This document shows positions 1 through 9,277 of a stretch of DNA of 64,000 nucleotides, in pieces. The position numbers and the translations under genes are program-made. This DNA comes from JAHECQ01 sp963775125. Its GTDB lineage: Bacteria; Actinomycetota; Acidimicrobiia; Acidimicrobiales; SZUA-35. The first letter of the stretch is position 1; every line of letters starts with the position of its first letter. The stretch lies in the NCBI GenBank assembly GCA_963775125.1, contig CAVZHQ010000005.1, positions 1 through 64,000 of the forward strand, in the 5' to 3' direction. The notes beneath the pieces were generated by a model that saw only the letters and a list, made by a program, of their open reading frames with translations, searched no databases and was not told where the DNA came from.

Positions 1-117
1 CCCGCGCACTGCGTCTTGGAGACCCACAACTTCGCGCTCCATGGCGGCAATGTAGCGACTGAACACTTGGGCGACCTACCTGTCGGGCAAGGGTTCTTCG
101 ATCAGTCCTCGCACTGA
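1..117 (+). CDS. 3' end of an unidentified gene
   Basis: The first 117 bases are open in frame 1 and end at TGA 115-117, giving a 38-residue C-terminal tail rich in His, Gly and Asn (it contains THNFALHGGN and DLPVGQGFFDQ). Codon use matches the rest of the window, with G or C in most third positions, so it is probably the end of a real gene entering from the left. I do not recognise the family. It converges on the PuuD-like gene at 164-877, with 46 bases between the two stops. Confidence 0.45.
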   Translation, partial: PAHCVLETHNFALHGGNVATEHLGDLPVGQGFFDQSSH

Positions 118-163
118 GGGGTGCCCGGGAGATCGATCAGCGGTTCGGGAGGACGGGTGTGCA

Positions 164-877
164 TCAGCTCGACGAGCTTTGGATGAGCCAGGCGAACGCA
201 GGATCGACCGAGCGCCCCTGCATCATCTCGGGATGCCATTGGACGGCGAGAATCGGTTTGCCCTGCAGCTCGATCGCCTCGATGGTGCCGTCGTCAGCCC
301 GTGCGGCGATGGTGAGGTCCGAGCCCAGTTGATCGATGGTCTGGTGGTGCAGGGTGTTGACGCTTGCCCGCTGTCCGTAGAGACGGTGGAGCCGGGTTCC
401 TTCGGTGAAGATCACATCGTGAACTTCGTGGTCGGGCGCCAGGTCGTAGCGGGCGTGGGCAGGAACGTCTTGATGGAGCGTCCCCCCTTGCTGCACGTTC
501 AGGAGCTGCAGACCTCGGCAGATGCCCAGCGTTGGGAGGTCGTGTGCGATTGCCGTGCTCAACACCGATCGTTCGTGAGCGTCGCGCAACGGCTCGCTGC
601 CGTACGGCTCCCAGGACGGTGATGCGCCGTACTCGCTTGGGTCGATGTCGGCTCCGCCGGTGAAGACCAGGCCGTCGAGGCGGGTGAGCAGCGACCCGAT
701 CTCCTCGATCGGCAGGTCCAGTGGTAGGTACAGCGGGAGGCCGCCCGCTTCGATGACCCCCTGGGCGTAGCCCGATACGTAGAGGTCGATGGGGAGCTGA
801 CGGAGCGACTCGGGAAATCCGGCGACATCGCCTGCCAATTTGCGGCGGCCGGTCAGGCCGATGAGAGGACGAGCCAT
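164..877 (-). CDS. Gamma-glutamyl-gamma-aminobutyrate hydrolase family protein (PuuD-like, peptidase C26)
   Basis: This 237-residue class I glutamine-amidotransferase-like hydrolase has the nucleophile elbow GICRGLQ with its Cys in the middle of the chain and the His-Glu pair in QWHPEMM near the C-terminus, so the Cys-His-Glu triad is complete. PuuD relatives cleave the gamma-glutamyl bond of gamma-glutamyl amines or acids in the cytoplasm. Its divergent neighbour at 959 encodes a glutamine-synthetase-like ligase that would make such bonds, which supports a make-oxidise-release route. The ATG at 877 (MARPLIGLTG) is preferred to the upstream TTG at 886 because family members begin close to this PxIGLT segment. 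The exact substrate cannot be read from the sequence. Confidence 0.85.
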   Translation of the reverse strand: MARPLIGLTGRRKLAGDVAGFPESLRQLPIDLYVSGYAQGVIEAGGLPLYLPLDLPIEEIGSLLTRLDGLVFTGGADIDPSEYGASPSWEPYGSEPLRDAHERSVLSTAIAHDLPTLGICRGLQLLNVQQGGTLHQDVPAHARYDLAPDHEVHDVIFTEGTRLHRLYGQRASVNTLHHQTIDQLGSDLTIAARADDGTIEAIELQGKPILAVQWHPEMMQGRSVDPAFAWLIQSSSS

Positions 878-958
878 GGCGTGCAAGGGTACCGGAGGCC
901 GTCAGCTGTGCCGGTTGCCACTATCGTTCGGGGCCGAACGTTGACGAGGAGGAACCCG

Positions 959-2321
959 GTGGGAAACAAGACGAACGATCTGGCGACGGACCAGGATCGG
1001 CTGAGCCAGACTCCCTACGACCGCATTCGGGTGATGTGGCCCGACCATCTCGGTCTCCCCCGAGGTAAGTACCTCCCCATTCGCCTGGCGCACAAGGGAA
1101 CCAACCACTGTGTCGCCGCTTTCGCGCTCGGCTACGACCGGAGCATGGTTCCTGCGCCCGGATCCTTCCTGCTCGAAGGACTGCGTGACGCGCTCTCGAC
1201 GTTCGATCCGGAGCAGGTTCACCCCGGATGGGAAGACGACCGCACGGGGGTCGCGGTCGGTCACCTGACGATGGAGGGGGAGCCGTACACCTTCTCCTCG
1301 CGCTATGCGCTGCAACAGGCGTTGGCCGGGTGGGAAGCGCTCGGCTATAGCGTCAAGGTGGGCATCGAGCTGGAGGCCTACGTGCTCGAGCCCGACGGCG
1401 ACGGAGGATGGAAGCGCTGGGACACGCCCCGCTCGATGGTCTACGGAACCGGCCGTTTCTCGGACCCGGTCGGGGTGATCGACGACATCATGCGCACCGC
1501 CGAGGCCAGTGGCTTCAAGATCGAGTCGATCAACGCCGAGTTCGACGAATCACAGTTCGAGCTCACGCTCGAGTACGACGACGCGCTGCGAGCCGCGGAC
1601 GACGCCTTTCTCTTCCGCGTGTTGGCACGCGAGGTTGCCATCGATCACGGTCTCGATCTGACGTTCCTCGGCAAGCCGTTCGCCGAGCTCAGCGGCACCG
1701 GCGTGCACGTGAACTTCTCGCTCAGCGACGAGTCGGGCGCGAACTGTTTCGAGGATACGGCGACAGCTGACGGCCTGTCGGCGTTGGCCAAGCAGTGCCT
1801 CGCCGGACTGGTTGCCCACCATGCCGGCATGGCGGCGCTGTGCGCTCCGACGGTCAACGCCTATCGCCGACTTCAGCCAGGGCAGATCAATGGCTACTGG
1901 GCCAACTGGGGTCTCGAGCATCGGGGTGCCGCCAACCGGGTGCCGTCGGCCCGCGGCGCCGCCACCCGGATCGAGAACCGCCTGTCCGACGGCGCAGCGA
2001 ACATCCACCTGGCGGTCGCCACGGTGCTGCAAGCGGCGCGCCTCGGGGTCATCGACCAGCTCGACTGCCCGGCCCCGCTGACCGGCGACGGTTTCGACGA
2101 GATCGACACCTCCGTGCACGTCGGTGAGAATCTGGCCGCGGCCCTGGAAGACCTGAAAGCCGACGAACGGCTGATCGACGCGGTCGGCGCTGACGTGTGC
2201 GCCAACTTCATCGTCAACAAGACCGCGGAATGGGAGCGCTACATCTCCGCAGTGGGGGAGGACCGACCCAGGAGCGGGGGTCACCCAGTGGGAACTCAAC
2301 GAATACCTGATGTATCACTGA
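959..2321 (+). CDS. Glutamine-synthetase family ligase (gamma-glutamyl-amine synthetase-like), frameshifted near its 3' end
   Basis: The GTG at 959 follows a strong ribosome site (GAGGAGGA, 946-953). The product is a type III glutamine-synthetase-like protein of about 454 residues. It keeps the metal/ATP-binding Glu segments (KVGIELEAYVLE, NAEFDESQFELTLEY), the GTGVHVNFSL strand and the arginine-rich RGAATRIENRLSDGAAN segment. Reading straight through, the frame runs into nonsense over the antisense gene. A one-base shift in the G5 run at 2276-2280 restores the usual tail (VTQWELNEYLMYH) and a stop at 2319-2321. It probably joins glutamate to an amine, with the PuuD-like hydrolase upstream as its partner. 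Whether the extra G is real or a sequencing error cannot be told here. Confidence 0.8.
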
Positions 2322-3051
2322 GGCCTGGGTCAGTGAGGCCTGGGTCAGTGAGGTCGAGGAACCAGTCGACCAGGGCGTGGCACTGGGCGATGTTCGCGGC
2401 CTCCCGTTCGGCGGTCTCGTCGAGGAGCGCCTCGACCGAGACGCCGTATTCGGCGAGGTATTCCCCTGGAGCGCCGCGCAGCCACCACTGGATGTGGTTC
2501 AGGTCGACCTCGGGATGGAACTGGGTGCCGACCGTTCGACCGATTCGGATGAGTTGGACGGCGTTCTCGTTGGCCGCCAGCACCTCGGCGCCGGGCGGAG
2601 GGATGATGGAGTCGTGGTGCCACTCGAGCCACGGTCCGGAGCCGACCGGGTTGTGTTCGCCTGGTGGTGCTTCGATCTCGTACCAACCGATTTCGGTGAC
2701 CTCGGCTGTTCGCACTGATCCGCCAAGGGCCTCGGCGATCAGTTGGCCGCCGAAACAGATACCGAGGATGGGCTGGCCGGCCGCATGCGCCTTGGCGATG
2801 CGGTCGAGTTCGTCGTAGATCCAGCTGTCGATCTCCTCCTTGCGGGTGAGCGACCGGACCGAGCCCATCGGCACGACGATGTCGTAGTCGGCGAATTCGG
2901 GAAACGGATTGGCGACGTTGGGGTCGTCGCCTGGCACCACCAGGTGGGTGTGGACGTCGTACCCGCGCTGCGCCAGCCGAACCTCGACCTGACAACCCGG
3001 CCCGTCCGGATCGTGCGCGATGACGAGCGCCCGTTTGCGTACCGACGGCAT
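2296..3051 (-). CDS. Type 1 glutamine amidotransferase domain protein
   Basis: This 251-residue protein has a Rossmann-like start (KRALVIAHDPDGPG), the nucleophile elbow ILGICFGGQLIAEALGG and the TQFHPEV His-Glu pair, so the Cys-His-Glu triad is intact. The family resembles GMP-synthase-type GATase domains without a fused synthetase and hydrolyses glutamine or gamma-glutamyl amides in the cytoplasm. Its ATG overlaps the TGA of the upstream P450 by one base (TGATG at 3053-3049), so the two are probably translationally coupled. The C-terminus carries repeated TDPGL units from a 15-bp tandem duplication and overlaps the convergent ligase gene by 26 bp. With the PuuD-like and synthetase-like neighbours, a role in gamma-glutamyl amine metabolism is likely but inferred. 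Confidence 0.82.
   Translation of the reverse strand: MPSVRKRALVIAHDPDGPGCQVEVRLAQRGYDVHTHLVVPGDDPNVANPFPEFADYDIVVPMGSVRSLTRKEEIDSWIYDELDRIAKAHAAGQPILGICFGGQLIAEALGGSVRTAEVTEIGWYEIEAPPGEHNPVGSGPWLEWHHDSIIPPPGAEVLAANENAVQLIRIGRTVGTQFHPEVDLNHIQWWLRGAPGEYLAEYGVSVEALLDETAEREAANIAQCHALVDWFLDLTDPGLTDPGLSDTSGIR
2316..2353. repeat. Short 15-bp tandem repeat at a convergent gene end
   Basis: The unit CAGTGAGGCCTGGGT occurs at 2331-2345 and, with one mismatch, at 2316-2330, followed by a partial third copy from 2346. It overlaps the stop of the glutamine-synthetase-like gene and encodes the repeated TDPGL units at the C-terminus of the opposing amidotransferase. Confidence 0.75.
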
Positions 3052-4351
3052 CAGGCGACGACCTTCACCGGGAGATGCTTGATGCCGGCAATGAAGTTCG
3101 ACCGAAGATGCTCGATCGGCCCGTTCGGCTCGAGCCGGTCGACGCGCTTCATGAGTTCCTCGAACAGCACCCGCACCTCCATGCGGGCCAACCAGGCGCC
3201 GAGGCAGAGGTGCGGGCCGTTGCGGCCGAAGGACATGTGGTCGTTGGGGTCGCGTGCGAGGTCGAAGCGGAAGGGATCCGGGAACCCCTCGTCGTCGTGG
3301 TTCGCCGAGTTGAACCACATGACGACCTTGTCGCCGGCTTTGATCTTCTTGCCGCCGAGCTCGACGTCCACGGTAGCCGTACGCCGGAAATGCATGGTCA
3401 CGGCGCTGGTCCGGAGGATTTCCTCGACGGCGGTGTTGGTGAGTTCGGGCCGGGCCTTCCATTCGGTACCAAAGCTGAGGGTGATTGAGCATCGACCAGA
3501 TCCCGTGGGTCATCGTGTAGCGGGTGGTGTCGTTGCCCGCGGCCACGAGCAGGGTGAAGAAGTTGTTGAACTCGTGATCGGAAAGCGGTTCCCCGTCGCT
3601 GGTGGGTCCGAGCAGCTGGGTGATGATGTCGTCCCTCGGGCACGTCCGACGGTCGGCGGCCTGTTCCTGGGCGTACCGGAAGATCTCGAGCGCAGCCGGG
3701 CTCCGGAAGGGCACCATGCGGAACGCCTCGGTGTCGGACGAGCCCGACGACATGATCGGTGAACTCCGGATCGGTGTTGCCGAGCAGCGCGTCGCCCCAT
3801 CTGACCAGCTGATGTCCATCGGCGTCCGAGGTGCCGAGGAGCTTGCCCAGCATTCGCATCGGGAGCTGCTCGGCGACTTCCTTCACGAAGTCGAACTCGG
3901 ACTTGGGGAGCGCCACATCGAGGACCTCACCCGCCAGTTGGCGGATGGCGTCCTCGAACGTCTCCACCGTCTTTCGGGTGAACCCTCGGTTCACCAGCCG
4001 CCGCAGGCGGGTGTGATCGGGCGGGTCTTGCTCCATGAGCGTTCGACGGGCCGCGGTCTGCTCGTCGTCCATCTCCTCGAGGCGAATGCCCTGGACCGAG
4101 GTGAAGGTCTGATAGTCCCGGCTGACGGCGAGGGCATCGCGGTAGCCGAGAATCGACCAGAATCCCGAGCCGTCGGTCTCGTCGGTCCAGTGCACCGGGT
4201 CCTCACGGCGGAGGCGGGCGAACGTGGCGTGGGGCACGCCGGAGGTGTAGGCGTCGTGGCTGGTGAGGTCGGCGTCGTCCGGGCCGAGCTCGGCCAGATA
4301 GTGATCCACGAAGGTGGCTCGGGACGCAGACGGCGACATGCTTGGGTCCAC
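3051..4351 (-). CDS. Cytochrome P450 (split by two apparent frameshifts)
   Basis: Joining three frames gives a full-length bacterial P450 of about 430 residues. Frame one (start to about 3745) carries the N-terminal half with the C-helix block DPPDHTRLRRLVNRGF. Frame two (about 3745-3478) carries the I-helix oxygen-binding motif AAGNDTTR. Frame three (about 3478-3051) carries the ExxR helix (VEEILR) and the heme loop FGRNGPHLCLGA with its Cys ligand. Each break looks like a single indel, and conserved residues resume immediately on the far side. The GTG at 4351 or ATG at 4339 starts it. It is divergent from the importer operon and coupled to the downstream amidotransferase. P450s hydroxylate or N-dealkylate; here the substrate may be the imported amine (inference). 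Redox partner: perhaps the ferredoxin at 13112. Confidence 0.8.
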
Positions 4352-4370
4352 GACGGACTCCTTCGATCGT

Positions 4371-4399
4371 TTGACTCCGAATGACTTTCGTCATAGGGT
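4371..4399 (+). promoter_or_regulatory. Probable sigma-70-type promoter with a palindrome in its spacer
   Basis: TTGACT (4371-4376) and TAGGGT (4394-4399) are separated by exactly 17 bases, upstream of the importer gene at 4477. The spacer holds the inverted repeat ATGAC-tttc-GTCAT (4381-4394), placed where a bound repressor would block RNA polymerase. The same region must also serve the divergent P450. Confidence 0.5.
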
Positions 4400-4476
4400 A
4401 ACCTGCCACCCGCGCCAGCCGTGGCGCAACACGAAGAGCTCCTGGTGAGGAGCCTCCAACGGGGAGACACACCTAC

Positions 4477-5754
4477 ATGACCCTGATCTCTGGCAACCCT
4501 CGCCGGTTGTCCGCAGTCCTGTTCGCTCTCACGCTCGGGGCGGCCGCCTGCGGCGGTTCGAGTTCCGACGCAGCGTCCGATGGGGCCGGCTCCGACGGGG
4601 GTGAGGCCGGAGGCAGCGCCACCACCGCGGCGCTGGACATCGACGCAGTCCTCGACGCCGACCTCGAAGCCTGCGCCGAGGAGCCCTCGGGCGATGCCAT
4701 CAAGGTCGGTATGGCGCTCGACTTCGGTGAGGTCTCCGGCTTTGCCGACATCCCCGGCAGCGAAGCGGTCAAACACCTTGCCGCCCTCATCAACTGCGCG
4801 GGAGGCGTCAACGGCTCACCCGTCGAGGTCCAGGTCCAGGACATCCAGGGCGATGTCGAGGTCACCTCGCAGGCCACACAGGAGCTGCTCGACTTCGGTG
4901 CGCACTTCCTCATCGGCCCTCCGTTCGCCGACTTCGGCCAGCCGGTGCTGCAGGTCACCAATGGTGAGGTTCCGGTGTTCTTCGCCGCATCCACCGAGCC
5001 GTCGCTGCCTGACTCGTCCATCAACTCATTCCTCGTGAGTTTCGATGACACCGCCCAGGCCACCGCGGCGGCCGAGTGGGCGCTCGAGGAGGGCTTCACC
5101 AAGGCCATCACGTTCTCGGCCCCCGGTCCGTACTTCGGCTACAACCCCGAGGTGTTCACCGAGGTGTTCACCGATGGCGGTGGCGAGGTGATCATCGACC
5201 AGACCTATGTGCCGGTCGAAGACGTCGACTTCTCCGCCCAGGTCAACGAGGTCGCCTCGGTCGCCGATGGCACCGAAGTGGTCTACTCGGCCATGCTCGC
5301 TCATCAGGTGACGGCGCTTCGCAGCCAGCTCGAGGGCCAAGGACTCGACGGGCTCACCTATCTCGGGACCGACGCGTTCGAGGCGACCGGCCTGCTCGCA
5401 CCAGACAACGCTCCGGCCAACGAGGGCATGGTGCACACCACCCACGCCTTCCTCGAGCCGGGCGGGCGCATCGAGAAGCTGCTGGCCAGCTACGAGGCGG
5501 CAAACGGCGAGGCGCTCGAGAGCGGCTCGTTCGCCGGCCTCTACGCCGACGCCCTCCTGCTCGGCATCCAGGCCATCGTCGACTGTGGCTGTACCGACCC
5601 GGCCGAGATCGGCGCAGCGGTTGCGGAGATCACGGACTTCGAAGGCTTCACCGGCTCGATGTCGTACTCGGGTACGACCGGCATCCCGACCAAGCCGGTC
5701 TCGATTCACAAGGTTGTCGACGGGGTCGACACCTTGGTCGCCGACTGGGAGTAG
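4477..5754 (+). CDS. Branched-chain-amino-acid-type ABC transporter substrate-binding lipoprotein
   Basis: The 425-residue protein begins with a lipoprotein signal (hydrophobic stretch then LGAAACGG, lipidation Cys at residue 25) and an Asp/Gly/Ser-rich linker, so it is tethered outside the membrane. The body is a type I periplasmic-binding fold of the LivJ/Peripla_BP_6 class: IKVGMALDFGEVSGFADI at the first strand and a second lobe with GGEVIIDQTYVPVEDVDF. It delivers substrate to the permeases and ATPases encoded directly downstream (gap of 4 bases to the next gene). LivJ-like proteins bind leucine-type amino acids but also amides, urea and aromatic acids. The catabolic neighbours favour an amine or amide ligand, by inference. 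GGGGAG lies a few bases before the ATG. Confidence 0.88.
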   Translation: MTLISGNPRRLSAVLFALTLGAAACGGSSSDAASDGAGSDGGEAGGSATTAALDIDAVLDADLEACAEEPSGDAIKVGMALDFGEVSGFADIPGSEAVKHLAALINCAGGVNGSPVEVQVQDIQGDVEVTSQATQELLDFGAHFLIGPPFADFGQPVLQVTNGEVPVFFAASTEPSLPDSSINSFLVSFDDTAQATAAAEWALEEGFTKAITFSAPGPYFGYNPEVFTEVFTDGGGEVIIDQTYVPVEDVDFSAQVNEVASVADGTEVVYSAMLAHQVTALRSQLEGQGLDGLTYLGTDAFEATGLLAPDNAPANEGMVHTTHAFLEPGGRIEKLLASYEAANGEALESGSFAGLYADALLLGIQAIVDCGCTDPAEIGAAVAEITDFEGFTGSMSYSGTTGIPTKPVSIHKVVDGVDTLVADWE

Positions 5755-5758
5755 ACCA

Positions 5759-6464
5759 GTGCTCGAGATCGAGTCACTGACCACGAAATATGGTTCGATC
5801 TCAGCGCTGCGAGGGGTCAGTCTTCGCGTCGACGAAGGCGAGGTCGTCGGCCTCATCGGGCCGAACGGGGCTGGGAAGACCACGCTCCTCGGCTCGGTCG
5901 CCGGGCTGCTCACACCGTCCGGCGGATCGGTCGTGTTCGACGGCCAGGACATCACCGGTTGGCCACCCGACCGGATGTTGCGAGCGGGCCTTGCGCTGGT
6001 CCCCGAACACCGACGGATCTTCACCGACCTGACGGTTGTCGAGAACCTCCGGATCGGTGGAGTCACCGGTCGCGTCCCGCGAACGCAGCGAGTTGCTCGA
6101 CGACATGGTGGAACTCTTCCCCGTGCTGAAGGAGAAGTGGGCGACGGCCGCAGGTTTCCTGTCGGGCGGCGAAGCGCAACAGCTCGCCATCGCCCGGGCG
6201 CTGATGTCGCGACCGAAGCTGCTGATGATGGACGAACCGTCGCTCGGTCTTGCGCCGGTGCTGGTCGACGTCGTGTTCGACCTCATCGCCAAGTTGCGGG
6301 AACAAGGCACCACGTTGCTGGTCGTCGAACAGAACGCAACACGAATGCTGGCTGCCGCCGATCGGGCCTATGTGCTGCGCACCGGCGAGATCGGCGCCGA
6401 GGGATCCGGCGCCGACCTCTTGGCCCGGGACAATCTGTTCGACACCTTCGTTGGACACCGATGA
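5759..6464 (+). CDS. livF: ABC transporter ATP-binding protein, LivF type (apparent frameshift)
   Basis: The GTG at 5759 lies just after the lipoprotein gene. The first part holds the Walker A motif GPNGAGKTT (Lys near residue 40) and the Q-loop region. After about 6065 the frame shifts by one, and the second part holds the signature LSGGEAQQLAIARAL, the Walker B segment LLMMDEPSLGLAP and the H-loop region typical of LivF. Together they make about 235 residues, the normal size. The break lies in a variable segment between ENLRIGG and RSELLDDM, and nothing conserved is lost, so a sequencing or assembly indel is as likely as true inactivation. It energises the importer together with the ATPase half of the protein at 7384. 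Context and motifs make the family call firm. Confidence 0.85.
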
Positions 6465-6480
6465 TGCCGTCGGCGCACGC

Positions 6481-7368
6481 ATGAGCGGCCTGCTCCAGAA
6501 CCTGGTCGACGGGCTTGGCCGCGGCAGTATCTACGCCCTGTTGGCGTTGGGCATCGCTGTCGTGTTCGGCGTCATGCACCTGCTCAACTTCGCCCACGGC
6601 GACCTCATCACGGTCGGCGCCTACGTGAGCTACGCCACCCTCACCCGCGGCGGATCCTGGCTCTGGGTGGCCCCGCTGCTCGTCGTGGTGGCCATCGCGA
6701 CGTCCGTGGCGATCGAGCAAGTCGCCTTCCGCTGGGTGCGCGGTGCCCCGGACTTCACGTTGCTGCTCACGTCGTTCGGCGTGCACTTCGTGATCGAGGC
6801 CATCTTCCTCATGTATGTGTCGGCCTCGGTGAAGACCTTCAACCGACCGGAGTGGATCAGTCGGACCTTCGACCTCGGCTCGGTCACGTTCGAGGTCTAC
6901 GACGTCGTCGTCATCGGCGTGACCCTGCTCACCTTGGCCCTGACCGTATGGATCCTGCAGAAGACCATGTTCGGACTGTCGCTGCGGGCGGCGGCCGCGG
7001 ACTTCGATGCCGCCCGGCTGATGGGCGTGAAGTCCGATCGGGTCATTCGTGGCGCCTTCGTTCTGTCGGGCTTCCTGGCCGGCATAGCGGCCATCTTCTG
7101 GCTCATGCGGGCCGGCCAGGCCACCCCGGGCGCCGGCATCACTCCCATGCTCAAAGGCGTCCTTGCCGCGTTGATTGGTGGGCTCGGCAGTCTGCGTGGG
7201 GCGGTGCTCGGCGGGTTCGCGCTCGGTCTGGCCGAGGTGGTGCTGCGGTCTTGGCTGCCGGGTGACGTTGCGAAGCTGACCGACGGCGTGGTCTTCGTGC
7301 TCATCGCGTTGCTCTTCATCTTCAGGCCCCAGGGCCTGGTCACCGTCGGCCACGCCGAGCGGGTCTGA
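6481..7368 (+). CDS. livH: Branched-chain amino acid-type ABC transporter permease, LivH type
   Basis: This 295-residue membrane protein has about eight hydrophobic helices and the LivH hallmarks: GRGSIYALLALGIAVVFGVM at the N-terminus, LLNFAHGDLITVGAY, and the cytoplasmic coupling region LRAAAADFDAARLMGV followed by the GGLGSLRGAVLGG helix. ATG 6481 keeps the full first helix and lies 16 bases after the livF stop. It forms one half of the translocation channel, pairing with the LivM half of the protein at 7384. Confidence 0.9.
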   Translation: MSGLLQNLVDGLGRGSIYALLALGIAVVFGVMHLLNFAHGDLITVGAYVSYATLTRGGSWLWVAPLLVVVAIATSVAIEQVAFRWVRGAPDFTLLLTSFGVHFVIEAIFLMYVSASVKTFNRPEWISRTFDLGSVTFEVYDVVVIGVTLLTLALTVWILQKTMFGLSLRAAAADFDAARLMGVKSDRVIRGAFVLSGFLAGIAAIFWLMRAGQATPGAGITPMLKGVLAALIGGLGSLRGAVLGGFALGLAEVVLRSWLPGDVAKLTDGVVFVLIALLFIFRPQGLVTVGHAERV

Positions 7369-7383
7369 GAGGGTGCGAGCTTC

Positions 7384-9273
7384 ATGAGAGCCTTCCCCAA
7401 TACGACCAGAGACGCAGTATTCCCTGCGGCAGGCTCGCTCCTCTTGGCCTTGGTCTTCATCGGAGGCGGGCTGCTGTACAGCAATGTGCTCGGCGGCTCG
7501 GCCGAGCGCCTGGTCACCGCGATGTTCATCAATGCCATCGTGGTCGTCGGACTCCAGCTCTACATCGGCAACACCGGCGTGCTCTCCTTCGGTCACATCG
7601 GGTTCGGCGCAGTCGCCGGCTACGTGTTCGCGTTGGCCGCCATCTCGCCCGAACGCAAGGTCGCCACGATCGCCGACGCTCCGCAATGGCTGCTCGACCT
7701 CAACCTCGGCCCCGTGGCAGCTACGGCGCTCGCCGTAAGCGTCACCCTGGTGTTCGCGGTCGTCGTCGGGCTGGGTCTGGCCCGTTCGGGGGCCAAGTCC
7801 GGTGCCGTCGCCGCGACGGTCATCACCCTCGCCTTGCTGTACGTCTCCCGCGAGGCGGCAGTGAGCTGGGACACCGTCACGGGCGGAGACCGCGCCGGAT
7901 TGTCGTTCAAGGTCGGCCAGACGCTCGACGGCAACGGAGCCATCATCACCGTGCTGGTGCTCAGTCTGGTGGTAGCCCGGCTCTTCGCCCAGAGCCGCTG
8001 GGGCCGCATGGCGCAGGCGGCGCGAGAAGACGATCTGGCTGCCCGAGCCATGGGCATCAACCCTCAGGTGCAGCAGATGCTTGCCCTGCTGCTCTCGGTG
8101 GCCATCGTGGCGGTGGCAGCGTCGTTGCGGGTCTACGAGGCGGGCAACATCACGCCGCGCTTCTTCTTCTTCGACTACACGCTGCTCACGCTGGTCATGC
8201 TGATCGTCGGCGGACGGAACAGCCTCACGGGCTCCCTCCTCGGTGTCGTCATCATCACCGCCGCCCGAGAGATCTCCCGCCGGTTGGGCACCGAAGGTTT
8301 CGAGTTCTTCGGGTTGGGCCTCGACGGCACGGCCACTCAGTGGCTGTTCCGCGAAGGGCTGAGCGACATCGTGCTCGGTGGGTCGATGCTCGGCTTCATG
8401 ATCCTGCGTCCGAACGGCCTCATCCACGACTGGGAGGTCGACGAGTGGCTGTATCGCCGAGTCAGACGTTCCCGCTCCGAACCGGTCAGCGACGAAGACC
8501 TTGCCTTTGCTGCAGCCGAAGCAGCGAAGGCTGCAGCGACTGCCCCGGCCACGCTCACCGCATCGGAGGTGACGGTGCAGTTCGGCGGCTTCCGAGCGGT
8601 CAGCGAGGCTTCGATCCGGGCGTCGAGCGATGAGGTCGTCGGCCTGATCGGCCCCAACGGTGCGGGCAAGACCACCTTGGTCAACGTCATCACCGGCATG
8701 GTTGCGTCCACCTCAGGTTCCTTTGCCGTCGGCGGAGCCGACCTCACCGGCTTGGCGCCCTATCGCATCGCCCGCTCCGGATTGGTGCGCACGTTCCAGA
8801 ACCTTCGACTTTTCGGCGACCTGACGGTCACCGAGAACGTGGAAGCGGCTGCGCTCGTCGCCGAGCAATACCGACCGCATCGTCGTGGCCCGTCGGTCGA
8901 GACGCTTCTCGCTGCGGCCGGTCTGTGGGATCACCGAGACCGCCGCGCGTCCGAACTCGACTACGGCAACGCACGGAGGCTCGAGTTGGCGCGGGCTGCC
9001 GCGATGGCTCCCGATTTCCTCCTGCTCGATGAGCCAACCAGCGGCATGAGCGACACGGAATCCCTTGCCATGGTCGAGCGCGTGCGTTCGATGGCTGCCC
9101 TGGCCGGATCCGGCGTGCTGGTCATCGACCACGACCTCGGGTTCATCACCGGGATCAGCGACCGGATCTACGTTTTGGACCAGGGTCGAGTGATCGCTCA
9201 CGGAACACCGGCGGAGATCCAGGCGAACCCACAGGTTCAGGCGGCATACCTCGGTTCGGCTGCGGCATCCTGA
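7384..9273 (+). CDS. Fused ABC permease-ATPase (LivM-LivG)
   Basis: One 629-residue protein carries two subunits that are usually separate. Residues 1 to about 360 form a LivM-like permease (GNTGVLSFGHIGFGAVAGYV near the start, then the AREDDLAARAMGIN coupling helix and GGRNSLTGSLLG). After an Ala-rich linker, residues about 388-629 form a LivG-like ATPase with Walker A GPNGAGKTT (Lys429), the Q-loop FQNLRLF, Walker B LLLDEPTSGM and a short LivG C-terminal tail. The signature reads LDYGNARRLELA instead of the usual LSYGQQRRLEIA. No frameshift is involved. With the separate LivF and LivH proteins this completes a heterotetramer-equivalent importer. It ends 4 bases before the acyl-CoA dehydrogenase start, in the same operon. 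Confidence 0.9.
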   Translation: MRAFPNTTRDAVFPAAGSLLLALVFIGGGLLYSNVLGGSAERLVTAMFINAIVVVGLQLYIGNTGVLSFGHIGFGAVAGYVFALAAISPERKVATIADAPQWLLDLNLGPVAATALAVSVTLVFAVVVGLGLARSGAKSGAVAATVITLALLYVSREAAVSWDTVTGGDRAGLSFKVGQTLDGNGAIITVLVLSLVVARLFAQSRWGRMAQAAREDDLAARAMGINPQVQQMLALLLSVAIVAVAASLRVYEAGNITPRFFFFDYTLLTLVMLIVGGRNSLTGSLLGVVIITAAREISRRLGTEGFEFFGLGLDGTATQWLFREGLSDIVLGGSMLGFMILRPNGLIHDWEVDEWLYRRVRRSRSEPVSDEDLAFAAAEAAKAAATAPATLTASEVTVQFGGFRAVSEASIRASSDEVVGLIGPNGAGKTTLVNVITGMVASTSGSFAVGGADLTGLAPYRIARSGLVRTFQNLRLFGDLTVTENVEAAALVAEQYRPHRRGPSVETLLAAAGLWDHRDRRASELDYGNARRLELARAAAMAPDFLLLDEPTSGMSDTESLAMVERVRSMAALAGSGVLVIDHDLGFITGISDRIYVLDQGRVIAHGTPAEIQANPQVQAAYLGSAAAS

Positions 9274-9277
9274 TGCC

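Noticed and set aside
881..2818. 645-residue ligase with a long C-terminal extension
   Set aside because: Beyond 2280 the frame is antisense to the amidotransferase; the expected family tail is in the +1 frame.
2296..3819. Single 507-residue P450-amidotransferase fusion ORF
   Set aside because: The join contains a nonsense stretch; P450 sequence continues in another frame and stops at 3051, and a separate ATG overlaps that stop.
6283..8427. 714-residue minus-strand ORF across the importer genes
   Set aside because: It has His/Asp/Gln-rich shadow composition and lies antisense to clear membrane-protein genes.
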